Positions 1 through 7,182 of a DNA stretch of 64,000 bases are shown piece after piece. The DNA comes from Desulfallas thermosapovorans DSM 6562. GTDB lineage: Bacteria; Bacillota; Desulfotomaculia; Desulfotomaculales; Desulfallaceae. Each line of letters starts with the position of its first letter. The first letter of the stretch is position 1. The notes beneath the pieces are model-generated. The model ran no database searches. It worked only from the letters and a program-made list of their open reading frames with translations, and had not been told where the DNA came from. The position numbers and the translations under genes were made by a program. The stretch spans positions 1 to 64,000 of the forward strand of contig NZ_VNHM01000009.1 of assembly GCF_008124625.1 (NCBI RefSeq). Reading direction: 5' to 3'.

Positions 1-291
1 AGCGGCCCAAGGCTGGGTAGACCACCAGCTGACAAGTCGCTTCAAAAAGAACAAAGACGCTTGGAACGGCAAGACGCATGCGAACGTAATGCCATAGAAG
101 GTAAATTCGGCGAAGGTAAGCGCCGCTATGGGCTGGCGCGTATTATGGCGCGCCTGAAAGAGACCGCCGAAAGTGTAATTTGCCTCCAGTTTTTGGTGAT
201 GAACTTGGAGCGCAGGCTGCGTGTTATTTTGTTTATTTTTCTCCGGTACCTATTTGGGCATAAACCGGCTTTTTTAAGGCCGTCGTTATAA
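1..291 (+). CDS. DDE transposase, C-terminal part (cut by window edge)
   Basis: The frame is open from base 1, so the 5' end lies outside the window. The translation carries the typical end of IS5/IS1182-like DDE transposases: a GPRLGRPP stretch, then RNAIEGKFGEGKRRYGLARI, then a QFLVMNLERRLR stretch. The glutamate in IEGKFG is the position expected for the last residue of the DDE triad. The tail after NLERRLR is hydrophobic and lysine-poor, which suits the end of an element reading into its terminal repeat. The insertion ends close to base 300, right beside a gene remnant. Family assignment is from motif memory; IS5 versus IS1182 is not settled. Confidence 0.8.
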   Translation, partial: SGPRLGRPPADKSLQKEQRRLERQDACERNAIEGKFGEGKRRYGLARIMARLKETAESVICLQFLVMNLERRLRVILFIFLRYLFGHKPAFLRPSL

Positions 292-304
292 ATGTTTTGA
301 TTGA

Positions 305-685
305 AATAGGATTGGTTCAGCAATCCCTATTTATCTCATTAAAATTAATTCAGACGGTGAAAAAATCTGGGAAAAAACCTTCGGCGGCGCCGATTTCGAC
401 ACGGGTAAATCAGTGCAGCAGACCGTTGACGGGGTTTTTTTGGTGGCGGGCTGGTCCAATTCTTTTGATAAGAATGGATACGGGCTTTACCTTGTTAAAA
501 TCGATGCCAACGGGAAAAAGATATGGGAGAAAACCCGGACCAGTGAAAAATTTGACCCGGATTTTGCCATTGTACCTTACGAAAAAGGGTATATTGTGAC
601 CGGTTGGTGGGCCGAGCGGTTGGCGAATAATCAGAGTCATAATGATGAGCTTGAGGTGTTTTTGGCTGATTTTTGGTGGGAATGA
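305..685 (+). pseudogene. Truncated beta-propeller-type repeat protein
   Basis: The frame is open from 305 and has no credible start codon with a ribosome site; the first convincing residues begin near 323 (IYLIKINSDGEKIWEKTFGG). Two copies of the same unit are visible (YLIKINSDGEKIWEKT and YLVKIDANGKKIWEKT), with an intervening VDGVFLVAGW strand. This is the pattern of secreted or lipoprotein beta-propellers built from about 45-residue repeats. The 5' part, including any signal peptide, is missing exactly where the transposase fragment ends, so I read this as the 3' remnant of a gene broken by the insertion or an associated deletion. Confidence 0.6.
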
Positions 686-838
686 TAGTAGTAAAACCTA
701 TTACCCATTTTTAATCAACCAGGACAATTCAAAATAATTCAAATCTCAATTTCTGCAACATCATTCGTTCTGCTAAACGAGCGTTCATTATAGTAATAGT
801 ATTAGGCACAACCCAATGGCACGTAAATTAGTATTAAA

Positions 839-1372
839 TTATGGCGTTTTGTAATAAATAGCCACAATTTCTGAATCAGGTATAACCACTGGATGTATTT
901 TATCAGAGTTATTCAGAAAAACACTTGAATTTAATCTATAACTTGATTCTCTGGAGCTACCTATTATATCAAATGACAATATATAGTTATCATTTGTTCT
1001 TGCTAATTCAAATTGCAATTTGTCAATAACCGGCTTCGTCACTGGAGTTCTTCCTTTATTGCTGATATGCATAATACTATATTTCTGTTCATCGCCCTGA
1101 GTTGTTTTTTCTAAGCAAATATAATTGTCACTATCATCCCAAAATAATATATCATTTGGATTTAGCTCAATCTTTATTGCATTTCGAACGGAATTGGTAA
1201 TAAAATTTGCACCAAGTTGCACTTCGTGTTGCACTTTCCACTGTTCTTCAATAGTCTGAAAGGACCTTAGACCAAAAAAATACATCATATACCCCAATGA
1301 CAATACGATTAGCAATAGGGCCATAGCAATCACGAGTTCGACCAACGTAAATCCATTATCATTTAGCCTCAT
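839..1372 (-). CDS. Prepilin-like protein (PilW-type)
   Basis: 177 residues with a short type III/IV prepilin leader: MRLNDNG followed by FTLVELVIAMALLLIVLSLG, so a prepilin peptidase would cut after Gly7 and methylate Phe8, with Glu at mature position 5. The hydrophobic helix is followed by a predominantly beta-strand globular part, the usual minor pseudopilin build. An AGGAGG site sits 7 bases before the ATG. It is the last of three minus-strand pilin-like genes (with 1457-1819 and 1837-2979) and is AT-rich compared with the pilus operon at 10-19 kb. Probably a minor pilin priming or capping a pilus; PilW versus other minor pilins cannot be decided. Confidence 0.75.
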   Translation of the reverse strand: MRLNDNGFTLVELVIAMALLLIVLSLGYMMYFFGLRSFQTIEEQWKVQHEVQLGANFITNSVRNAIKIELNPNDILFWDDSDNYICLEKTTQGDEQKYSIMHISNKGRTPVTKPVIDKLQFELARTNDNYILSFDIIGSSRESSYRLNSSVFLNNSDKIHPVVIPDSEIVAIYYKTP

Positions 1373-1456
1373 GATTAGGCCTCCTGGGTTAGTATCTGTT
1401 GGTTAATTAACTACAAGCAAACAATAATCTTTAATTTTACAGGTTTTCTGCATTGT

Positions 1457-1819
1457 TCAATCAATATTTCCAGTATTAGGAATAAAAGTAGTTAAAGACC
1501 CCTCATTTACTACCTTACCATCAATTGAAATTAATATACTATCTGACGAACCCACAAAATTCATTTCTAAACTCGTATTTCCTGTATTATCTTCAGCTAA
1601 TTGCTTTTCAATAATTTCTTGTTCAATATGGATGCCATCACTCCGTTGCCCTGCGGAAAAAACCCCTGTTACACTATTAGTAAACAAAGCTAACATAGCT
1701 ATAGATACAATTAAGATTACAGCCACAGAGACAAGAATTTCTGTTAAAGAAAAACCTCCAATTTGATTATACTTATTTAATCTTTTAAGTTTAAATTTTA
1801 TATGCCTTTTAAACCCCAT
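1457..1819 (-). CDS. Prepilin-like protein (PilV-type)
   Basis: 120 residues. A longer basic leader (about 21 residues, many Lys/Arg) ends in GG before FSLTEILVSVAVILIVSIAML, again with Glu at mature position 5, as needed for prepilin processing. The globular part is short (about 75 residues), suiting a minor pilin. It lies between the PilX-like gene upstream and the PilW-like gene downstream, with spacings of 17 and 84 bases, so the three are probably one transcript. The ribosome site is weak (AGGG about 11 bases from the ATG). Base composition is AT-rich like its neighbours. Confidence 0.7.
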   Translation of the reverse strand: MGFKRHIKFKLKRLNKYNQIGGFSLTEILVSVAVILIVSIAMLALFTNSVTGVFSAGQRSDGIHIEQEIIEKQLAEDNTGNTSLEMNFVGSSDSILISIDGKVVNEGSLTTFIPNTGNID

Positions 1820-1836
1820 AACTTCTCACACCCTTT

Positions 1837-2979
1837 TTATTTCCATGTTCCCCATTGATCCTTTTTATATACTATTATTTTTTCCCCACCGCTAGAATAA
1901 TCAATTACTGTACCTTTTTTTATTTCTCCATTGTTTTTCACTTCTATCTCATTAGCCGCAACGGAGCCTACAATACAGGCATTATTATTGATAATAACTT
2001 TTGCCCTTGGTGCATAAATACCTCCATAAACAGCACAGTTATTCATAGCAAAGATATTTTGCGTCCCTTTTGTATAGATAATCAACTTACTAGGATCTTT
2101 AGAGCTATTAATTGTCACATTATTTTTTATTTCGGGATTAAAATCATCCACATACATTAAGACCCTTCCTTCACCAATTATATTTATTTCACTATTATTA
2201 CCTTCACTAAAATCAAGTGTGCCAACTTTAATACAAAAATCCTTATTTTGACCAGTATCAATTGTTAAGGTTGAATTATTATTCATTTTTATTGACTCAT
2301 AATAGTGTGGCCCATCACCGTTAGCGCTTATAGTAGTTTGCTTGTTATTACTTAGCAGTATACTACCTGCATATCTATAATTATTCGGTTCCTCATAATC
2401 AGGCAATTCGCGCTCTAGATTATAATCTTGCTTCCCTGTTATTTTAGCGTTATTATAAAGTATAATATTTGTTTTTTCTCCACTTACTCCAACGTTTCCA
2501 TTTATTTCCCCATTATTATAAACCTTTAATATAGTTTTGGATAAAGCGGCATAATCAAAATTATCTTCCGGTGTACCATTTGGATCTATTGGGTTTCCGT
2601 CCCCACCAATAATAACTTCTTCTCTTATCATGGTCATAGATATGGTATCCGAAACCCCTTGGACAGTACCAGTTGAAATTAGCTTCAGAGTATCATCGGA
2701 TGGCTTTTTAACCTCAACAACAAAACTGCCTTCTCCCAAATAAACCGGTTCACATCTTTTTCCGTTTAATGTGTCCGCCTTGTTAGGGTTATTCATTATC
2801 CATGATGAGGTGGCTGCTATGCCAGAACGTGCAAGATAGTGTGCTTGCTTTTTTCTTAGGTCGTTTGATACGGCTACAGCTTGTGAATTACTATATTGCA
2901 ATGCGATCGCGCCTAATAAAGCCATTATAAACGTAACCATGATTACAAGCGGCATCGCAATCCCTTTATTATTTAACAT
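1837..2979 (-). CDS. PilX-like pilus protein with beta-helix C-terminus
   Basis: 380 residues from ATG 2979, chosen because GGGAGTG lies 6 bases upstream; a TTG at 2994 would overlap that site. The N-terminus (MLNNKGIAMPLVIMVTFIMA) is a PilX-type hydrophobic segment, with Gly before Ile rather than Phe, followed by a conserved-looking HYLARSGIA stretch of the minor-pilin PilX family. From about residue 150 the protein is a series of short Asn/Gly/Ile-rich units (NNGEINGNVG, NNAKITGK, NNNACIVGSV, NNGEIKKG) that look like rungs of a right-handed beta-helix, as in bactofilins. First gene of the AT-rich pilin cluster. Family name for the C-terminal part is uncertain. Confidence 0.65.
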   Translation of the reverse strand: MLNNKGIAMPLVIMVTFIMALLGAIALQYSNSQAVAVSNDLRKKQAHYLARSGIAATSSWIMNNPNKADTLNGKRCEPVYLGEGSFVVEVKKPSDDTLKLISTGTVQGVSDTISMTMIREEVIIGGDGNPIDPNGTPEDNFDYAALSKTILKVYNNGEINGNVGVSGEKTNIILYNNAKITGKQDYNLERELPDYEEPNNYRYAGSILLSNNKQTTISANGDGPHYYESIKMNNNSTLTIDTGQNKDFCIKVGTLDFSEGNNSEINIIGEGRVLMYVDDFNPEIKNNVTINSSKDPSKLIIYTKGTQNIFAMNNCAVYGGIYAPRAKVIINNNACIVGSVAANEIEVKNNGEIKKGTVIDYSSGGEKIIVYKKDQWGTWK

Positions 2980-3149
2980 AGAATTCACTCCCAATTAAAC
3001 AGAAAAAATTAGGAATTAGAGTTTAACGTTATTATACCTCCGGGATAGTTTATTTGGAAGAACCTTGAACAGTATACAGTTATTCTTGTACCTTCTATCC
3101 CAAAATACACCAATTATTTAAAATTTATAAAGGTCATGTATTATAGGCG

Positions 3150-3181
3150 TATAGTCAACTAATACTAAGATAAACTATAAT
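3150..3181 (+). promoter_or_regulatory. Promoter with embedded palindrome, copy 1
   Basis: TAGTCA (3152-3157), 18 bases, then TATAAT (3176-3181), lying 33 bases before the tautomerase gene. TATAGT (3150-3155) and ACTATA (3174-3179) form a perfect inverted repeat with an 18-base gap, overlapping both promoter boxes. The same 32 bases recur with 4 differences at 4371-4402 before the hexokinase gene. The promoter role is inferred from the boxes; the operator role is inferred from symmetry and recurrence. Confidence 0.6.
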
Positions 3182-3213
3182 GATAAGATATAAGAATAAA
3201 GGAGGAATTTACC

Positions 3214-3405
3214 ATGCCAGTAATTACCGTTGACGGCCCCAAGTTGAGCAAGGAACAAAAGACAGAATTAGTTAAATCCATCACTAAAGCTGCCAGTGAA
3301 ATAATCAAACTACCGGAGCAAGCCTTTATCGTGTTAATTCAGGAGCGGGAAATGGATAACGTGGGAGTAGGGGGTGTTTTGCTATCCGATAAAAAAACAA
3401 GTTAG
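3214..3405 (+). CDS. 4-oxalocrotonate tautomerase family protein
   Basis: 63 residues, the standard length of the 4-OT/YwhB family. It begins MPVITVDG, so removal of Met exposes the catalytic Pro1. The usual SKEQKTELVKSIT helix and the glycine-rich VGVGGVLLSD end are present. AAAGGAGG precedes the ATG by 8 bases. Family members tautomerise enol/keto acids such as 2-hydroxymuconate; the substrate here is unknown. No aromatic degradation genes are nearby; the next gene encodes a quinone-reductase-like flavoprotein. Its promoter shares a 32-base motif with the hexokinase gene 1.2 kb downstream, suggesting common control. Confidence 0.85.
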   Translation: MPVITVDGPKLSKEQKTELVKSITKAASEIIKLPEQAFIVLIQEREMDNVGVGGVLLSDKKTS

Positions 3406-3531
3406 CATTATTACTTATCGGCCACTACTGATTGCAGCATTTTTCAACTTTTAACTTTTTACAAGCTGTCAACCCCCTCTTACAGCAAACACTCTATATT
3501 ATTGTAGGTATAATTACAAGGAGTTGATAAA

Positions 3532-4110
3532 TTGAACGCACTGGTAATCTATTGCCACCCCAACCCCAAAAGTTTTAACGCCGCCATACTGGATGTGGTT
3601 AAACAGGAACTGGAACAAAAGGGTGCAAAGATAAAGGTTAAGGATTTATACGCCATGAATTGGAACCCGGTACTAAGTGCAGCGGATTTCCAGAAGTTCC
3701 TGGCTGGAGAAAAACCTGAAGACATTGCCAGGGAACAGGCCGACGTGGTTTGGGCCGATGTGCTGGTGTTGATCAGCCCCATTTGGTGGTTTTCCATACC
3801 TGCAATGTTAAAGGGCTACATTGACCGTGTAATGAGTCAAGGATTTGCCTATGAGTATACTCCCACCGGCCCGCGCGGTCTACTTACGGGCAAGCGGGCC
3901 GCGGTCATCACCACCTCGGGCGCGGATGAAAACACAGCCAACCAGACCGGTATGATGAAGGCACTCAACACCTCTTTTATCCATGGCACTTTCACCTTCT
4001 GCGGCTTTGCCGATGCCAAGCATATCAACTGTTATGCCGTACCCATGGTTTCCGATGAGGAGCGCAAACAAATGTTAAGTGCTGTAAGGGAGTTTATTAA
4101 AAATATCTAA
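3532..4110 (+). CDS. NAD(P)H:quinone oxidoreductase / flavodoxin-fold protein
   Basis: 192 residues, starting at a TTG with AAGGAG 8 bases upstream. It has the flavodoxin-2 layout: an N-terminal MNALVIYCHPNPKSFNAAI phosphate-binding loop for FMN or FAD, then WADVLVLISPIWWFSIPAMLKGYIDRV around residues 73-100, where PIWWFSIPA is the flavin-ring loop typical of NQO1/KefF/MdaB relatives, and ITTSGADEN near 125-135. Likely a cytoplasmic two-electron quinone or azo reductase using NAD(P)H. It stands alone between the tautomerase and hexokinase genes and is followed by a terminator at 4216-4256. The physiological acceptor cannot be told from sequence. Confidence 0.85.
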   Translation: MNALVIYCHPNPKSFNAAILDVVKQELEQKGAKIKVKDLYAMNWNPVLSAADFQKFLAGEKPEDIAREQADVVWADVLVLISPIWWFSIPAMLKGYIDRVMSQGFAYEYTPTGPRGLLTGKRAAVITTSGADENTANQTGMMKALNTSFIHGTFTFCGFADAKHINCYAVPMVSDEERKQMLSAVREFIKNI

Positions 4111-4215
4111 GCCTTATCCTGAAAATAGCGTTAGGTAATTTTCATCCTCTGCTGGTACCGCTTTAGCAACATTGGTGTCTAGATTTTTAAATAGTTGTCC
4201 TTAACTTATGGGAAA

Positions 4216-4256
4216 GGCTCAGCAAGCTTTTAAATGTAAGCCTGCCGGGCCTTTTT
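4216..4256 (+). terminator. Intrinsic terminator after quinone reductase gene
   Basis: An imperfect 14-bp stem (GGCTCAGCAAGCTT pairing with AAGCCTGCCGGGCC, two A-C mismatches and one wobble) is followed directly by TTTTT. It lies about 105 bases after the stop at 4110. Confidence 0.6.
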
Positions 4257-4370
4257 CGCATAAGTTTTTCTGCAACCATTAAAATTATCGTGTTTATAAC
4301 ATAAATCTAATACGGAGATAGGGGAAATAGTGAATGCGCGGCATATGAATGTGTTATAATACGGCAGGTG

Positions 4371-4402
4371 TATAGTCAAAAGATACAAAGATAAACTATA
4401 AT
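4371..4402 (+). promoter_or_regulatory. Promoter with embedded palindrome, copy 2
   Basis: TAGTCA (4373-4378), 18 bases, TATAAT (4397-4402). TATAGT (4371-4376) and ACTATA (4395-4400) are inverted copies with the same 18-base gap as at 3150-3181; 28 of 32 bases match that copy. It is the only good promoter before the hexokinase gene. Confidence 0.6.
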
Positions 4403-4437
4403 TTTATGGGTACGTAAACGATAACAATAACACCAAC

Positions 4438-5862
4438 ATGGCGTATCAATTTAAATTTTTACCAAAGCTACAAGCAAGCTTGAAACAGAGACCTAGTGCT
4501 CAATGGATACAATTTTTATCGAAAGTTAGGAGTGCCAAATACATGGTAAATGCCGTTAGAATGCTGAGGGCTGGTTTTGTTCTTGCGGAACCTCAAATAT
4601 TAGAGATAGCCGATAGCTTTCAGAAGGCCATGGCGGACGGGCTTGCCGGAAAACAAAGCTCGTTAAAAATGCTGCCTTCTTACCTGACAAAACCCACCGG
4701 TATAGAAAAGGGAGTTTACCTGGCTGTAGATTTCGGCGGCACCAACGTGCGAGTATTAACGGTGGAGTTAAAGGGAAGCGGGGCATACCAAACCCTTGGG
4801 TGGCAGTCCTTTCCCCTGCAGGACCGGGATTACAATTTTACTTCCCCCAAGGCTACCGGGCATGAGTTGTTTAGTTTTATTGCTGAAAAGATAAAATCTA
4901 TGCTATCACCGGGCCGAATTTATCCCCTTGGACTTACCTTTTCTTTCCCCAGCCGGCAAACGGGTGTTGACCGGGCTATATTGATCAAATGGACCAAGGA
5001 AATTCAAACATCGGGTGTAGAGGGCCACGATGTATCGGAAATACTTAAACGGGCTCTGGTGGATAAAAACATTACCCAGGTTATTCCCAAGGCCATTATC
5101 AATGACACAGTGGGAACATTGCTAACAGCCTCATATATTGACCAGAGCGCCGATATAGGATCAATATGCGGCACCGGTCATAATACCTGCTACATAGAAC
5201 CCAAGGCACCAATTACAGGCCAACCAATGATTATTAACATGGAATCAGGTAATTTTGATAACCTACCACTCACTGATTATGATATCAAACTGGACCGGCA
5301 AAGCCAGGCACCGGGGGAACAGCGGTTGGAGAAGATGGTTGGCGGCCAATACATAGGGGAACTGGTCAGATTAATTATCCAGGATTTTATTGATAAAAAG
5401 CTGCTGTTCAAAGAAAGCCGGCCGGAAATTTTTTACTCACCTTACCATGTAAAATCTGAAGATGTGGCGTTATTGCTGGCGGACACAAGCCCGGATTTAA
5501 AGGATGTTGACCAGTGGTTGAAAACTAAAGGTCACATTTCCGGTTCCCTTATTGAAGAGCGGATAACCCTGCGTAGTGTTGCCTCAATCGTAATTATCCG
5601 TGCCGTACAACTAGTTGCGGCAACTTACACCGGCGTAATAATGCATATTGATCCGGGGCTTACAAAACGTCACACCATAGCTATAGACGGTTCCCTGTAT
5701 GAATTAATGCCCGGCTTCGCAAACAAGCTGAGCATTACCCTCAATAACATATTTAAAGGTAAGCATCAATCAATAACGACAAAGCTAACCAAAGACGGTT
5801 CCGGGGTTGGGGCGGCCATAGCTGCGGCGTCTGTGGATCAGACCGGGGGAACTCCGGGATAA
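4438..5862 (+). CDS. Eukaryotic-type hexokinase
   Basis: 474 residues of the hexokinase_1/hexokinase_2 family, the size of one mammalian or yeast hexokinase half and unlike ROK-type or Glk glucokinases of most bacteria. Visible motifs: LKMLPSYL (about 76-83), phosphate-1 loop LAVDFGGTNVRV (95-106), GLTFSFPSRQTGVDRAILIKWTKE around 165-188 (sugar side), and IINDTVGTLL (220-229) with Asp223 as the expected catalytic base. It would phosphorylate glucose or another hexose with ATP in the cytoplasm. ATG 4438 lacks a ribosome site; ATG 4543 (residue 36) has TTAGGAG 10 bases upstream and still keeps the whole domain, so it may be the real start. Confidence 0.88.
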   Translation: MAYQFKFLPKLQASLKQRPSAQWIQFLSKVRSAKYMVNAVRMLRAGFVLAEPQILEIADSFQKAMADGLAGKQSSLKMLPSYLTKPTGIEKGVYLAVDFGGTNVRVLTVELKGSGAYQTLGWQSFPLQDRDYNFTSPKATGHELFSFIAEKIKSMLSPGRIYPLGLTFSFPSRQTGVDRAILIKWTKEIQTSGVEGHDVSEILKRALVDKNITQVIPKAIINDTVGTLLTASYIDQSADIGSICGTGHNTCYIEPKAPITGQPMIINMESGNFDNLPLTDYDIKLDRQSQAPGEQRLEKMVGGQYIGELVRLIIQDFIDKKLLFKESRPEIFYSPYHVKSEDVALLLADTSPDLKDVDQWLKTKGHISGSLIEERITLRSVASIVIIRAVQLVAATYTGVIMHIDPGLTKRHTIAIDGSLYELMPGFANKLSITLNNIFKGKHQSITTKLTKDGSGVGAAIAAASVDQTGGTPG

Positions 5863-6009
5863 ACATTCCTATGTTTCCTGGTTGATCCAAACCATTATAG
5901 AGAAAAACTTAAAGGGTATTCCTCCAAGGAATTTGAATTACCAGTTAATTATTTGTCATTATAGTTGGTCTTTTAATGTTCAAATACCATACATACGGGA
6001 GTGATAATA

Positions 6010-6963
6010 TTGAAAAGCAAGCCTAACAATCAGCTGACCCATTCTAAAACCCCAAAAATAATTCTATGGGCCGCCATTGGTTTAATATCCCTGGCCGCCA
6101 TAGTTGTGTTGGGAATTTCCGCCTATGTCGGTTGGAACCTGACCCACCCGGTACGGGAAGAGGTAACCGGTTCCCCGGCTGATATTGGCTTGGCTTATGA
6201 GAATGTAAGTTTTAAAAGCCGGGAAGACGGGCTGAATTTAAGCGGTTGGTTGATAAAATCACCCGGAAACGAACAGACAGTGATATTTGCCCATGGCTAC
6301 CGCAAAAACAGGATGCACAATACTGTACCCCTGCTGCCGATAGCCGATTTTTTAGTTGATAAGGGCTGCAACGTGCTAATGTTTGATTTTCGTAACAGCG
6401 GCCAGTCCGATGGTGAGTTAACCTCCGTTGGTCAGTACGAAGTTCGCGACCTGCTGGGTGCAATTGATTTTATAAAAACCCGGCGGGATTTAAACCAGCA
6501 GATAATCCTTATCGGATACTCAATGGGCGCCGCCACATCAATTTTAGCCGGTGCCCGGGAGCCTGCCGTGGCGGGTGTGATAGCAGATGCTCCCTTTGCA
6601 GACCTCAGGAGTTACTTAATGGCCAATTTATCAGTTTGGAGCAAGTTACCCGCAATACCCTTCAACCAGGCTTTTTTCATAATTGTACCCCCTTTGACGG
6701 GATTAAATGTGGGTGCGGTCAGCCCGGTTAATGAGGTAAAGAATTTTAATGGCCGGCCTCTTCTTTTAATCCACGGGGAGGGAGACACCGATATTCCCAT
6801 TGAAAATAGTGAGTTATTGCAAAAGGCCTACCCCCGTGCCAGTTTTTGGCGGGTACCGGAGGCAAAACACTGCAAATCTTACGAAGTGACAGGGGATTTA
6901 TACCTGCAAAAAATTAGTTCATTTTTGGATAAAGTTAAGGAAAATAGCAACGAAATCCGCTAA
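6010..6963 (+). CDS. Membrane-anchored alpha/beta hydrolase
   Basis: 317 residues from TTG 6010, which has GGGAG 8 bases upstream; the in-frame GTG at 6001 overlaps that site. A single N-terminal membrane segment (IILWAAIGLISLAAIVVLGI) puts the catalytic domain outside the membrane. Hydrolase marks: VIFAHGYRKNR (oxyanion region), MFDFRNSGQSDGE, nucleophile elbow IGYSMGAATS (Ser about 174), a late Asp in IHGEGDTDIPIE and a His in PEAKHCKSYE. It resembles the YjeH/BEM46-like serine hydrolases of Firmicutes. Substrate unknown. A convergent terminator follows at 6988-7027. Confidence 0.85.
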   Translation: MKSKPNNQLTHSKTPKIILWAAIGLISLAAIVVLGISAYVGWNLTHPVREEVTGSPADIGLAYENVSFKSREDGLNLSGWLIKSPGNEQTVIFAHGYRKNRMHNTVPLLPIADFLVDKGCNVLMFDFRNSGQSDGELTSVGQYEVRDLLGAIDFIKTRRDLNQQIILIGYSMGAATSILAGAREPAVAGVIADAPFADLRSYLMANLSVWSKLPAIPFNQAFFIIVPPLTGLNVGAVSPVNEVKNFNGRPLLLIHGEGDTDIPIENSELLQKAYPRASFWRVPEAKHCKSYEVTGDLYLQKISSFLDKVKENSNEIR

Positions 6964-6987
6964 AAATATCTTCATTTGCTTTGACAT

Positions 6988-7027
6988 AAAGAATCCCGGA
7001 AGATACTCAAGCCTTCCGGGATTCTTT
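6988..7027. terminator. Bidirectional terminator between convergent genes
   Basis: A perfect 15-bp stem (AAAGAATCCCGGAAG at 6988-7002 against 7013-7027) with a 10-base loop. The A/T ends of the stem give a short U tract on either strand, so it can serve the plus-strand hydrolase and the minus-strand symporter/MetS pair. Confidence 0.85.
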
Positions 7028-7080
7028 ATATTACTTAATAGATTTTACACGTCTGCTTATACGCCAGCAGCACGAGGTAC

Positions 7081-7182
7081 CTAAAAGGTATTATTCCTAT
7101 ATGCTTTAATCAGGAAATAAGCGGCACCACCCCAAAGTAAAACCATGGCGATTATCATCATGGCGATAGCACTACCTGTCAT
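7081..7182 (-). CDS. MetS-like small subunit of NSS symporter
   Basis: A 33-residue protein: MTGSAIAMM, a single hydrophobic helix through WGGAAYF, and a basic tail ending KAYRNNTF. This is the build of the methionine/alanine importer small subunit (MetS), whose genes sit directly after sodium:neurotransmitter-symporter genes in Gram-positive bacteria. Its ATG (7182) overlaps the end of the symporter gene by 11 bases, with a GGGGGTAAGAG stretch upstream, indicating translational coupling. The partner role is inferred from family and position. Confidence 0.8.
   Translation of the reverse strand: MTGSAIAMMIIAMVLLWGGAAYFLIKAYRNNTF

Noticed and set aside
2979-2994. Longer starts for the PilX-like gene, and likewise for ablA, hisS, rarA, recJ, aroK, pilC and nifU.
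   Set aside because: In each case a strong ribosome site sits just before a later start codon that also gives the family-typical N-terminus.
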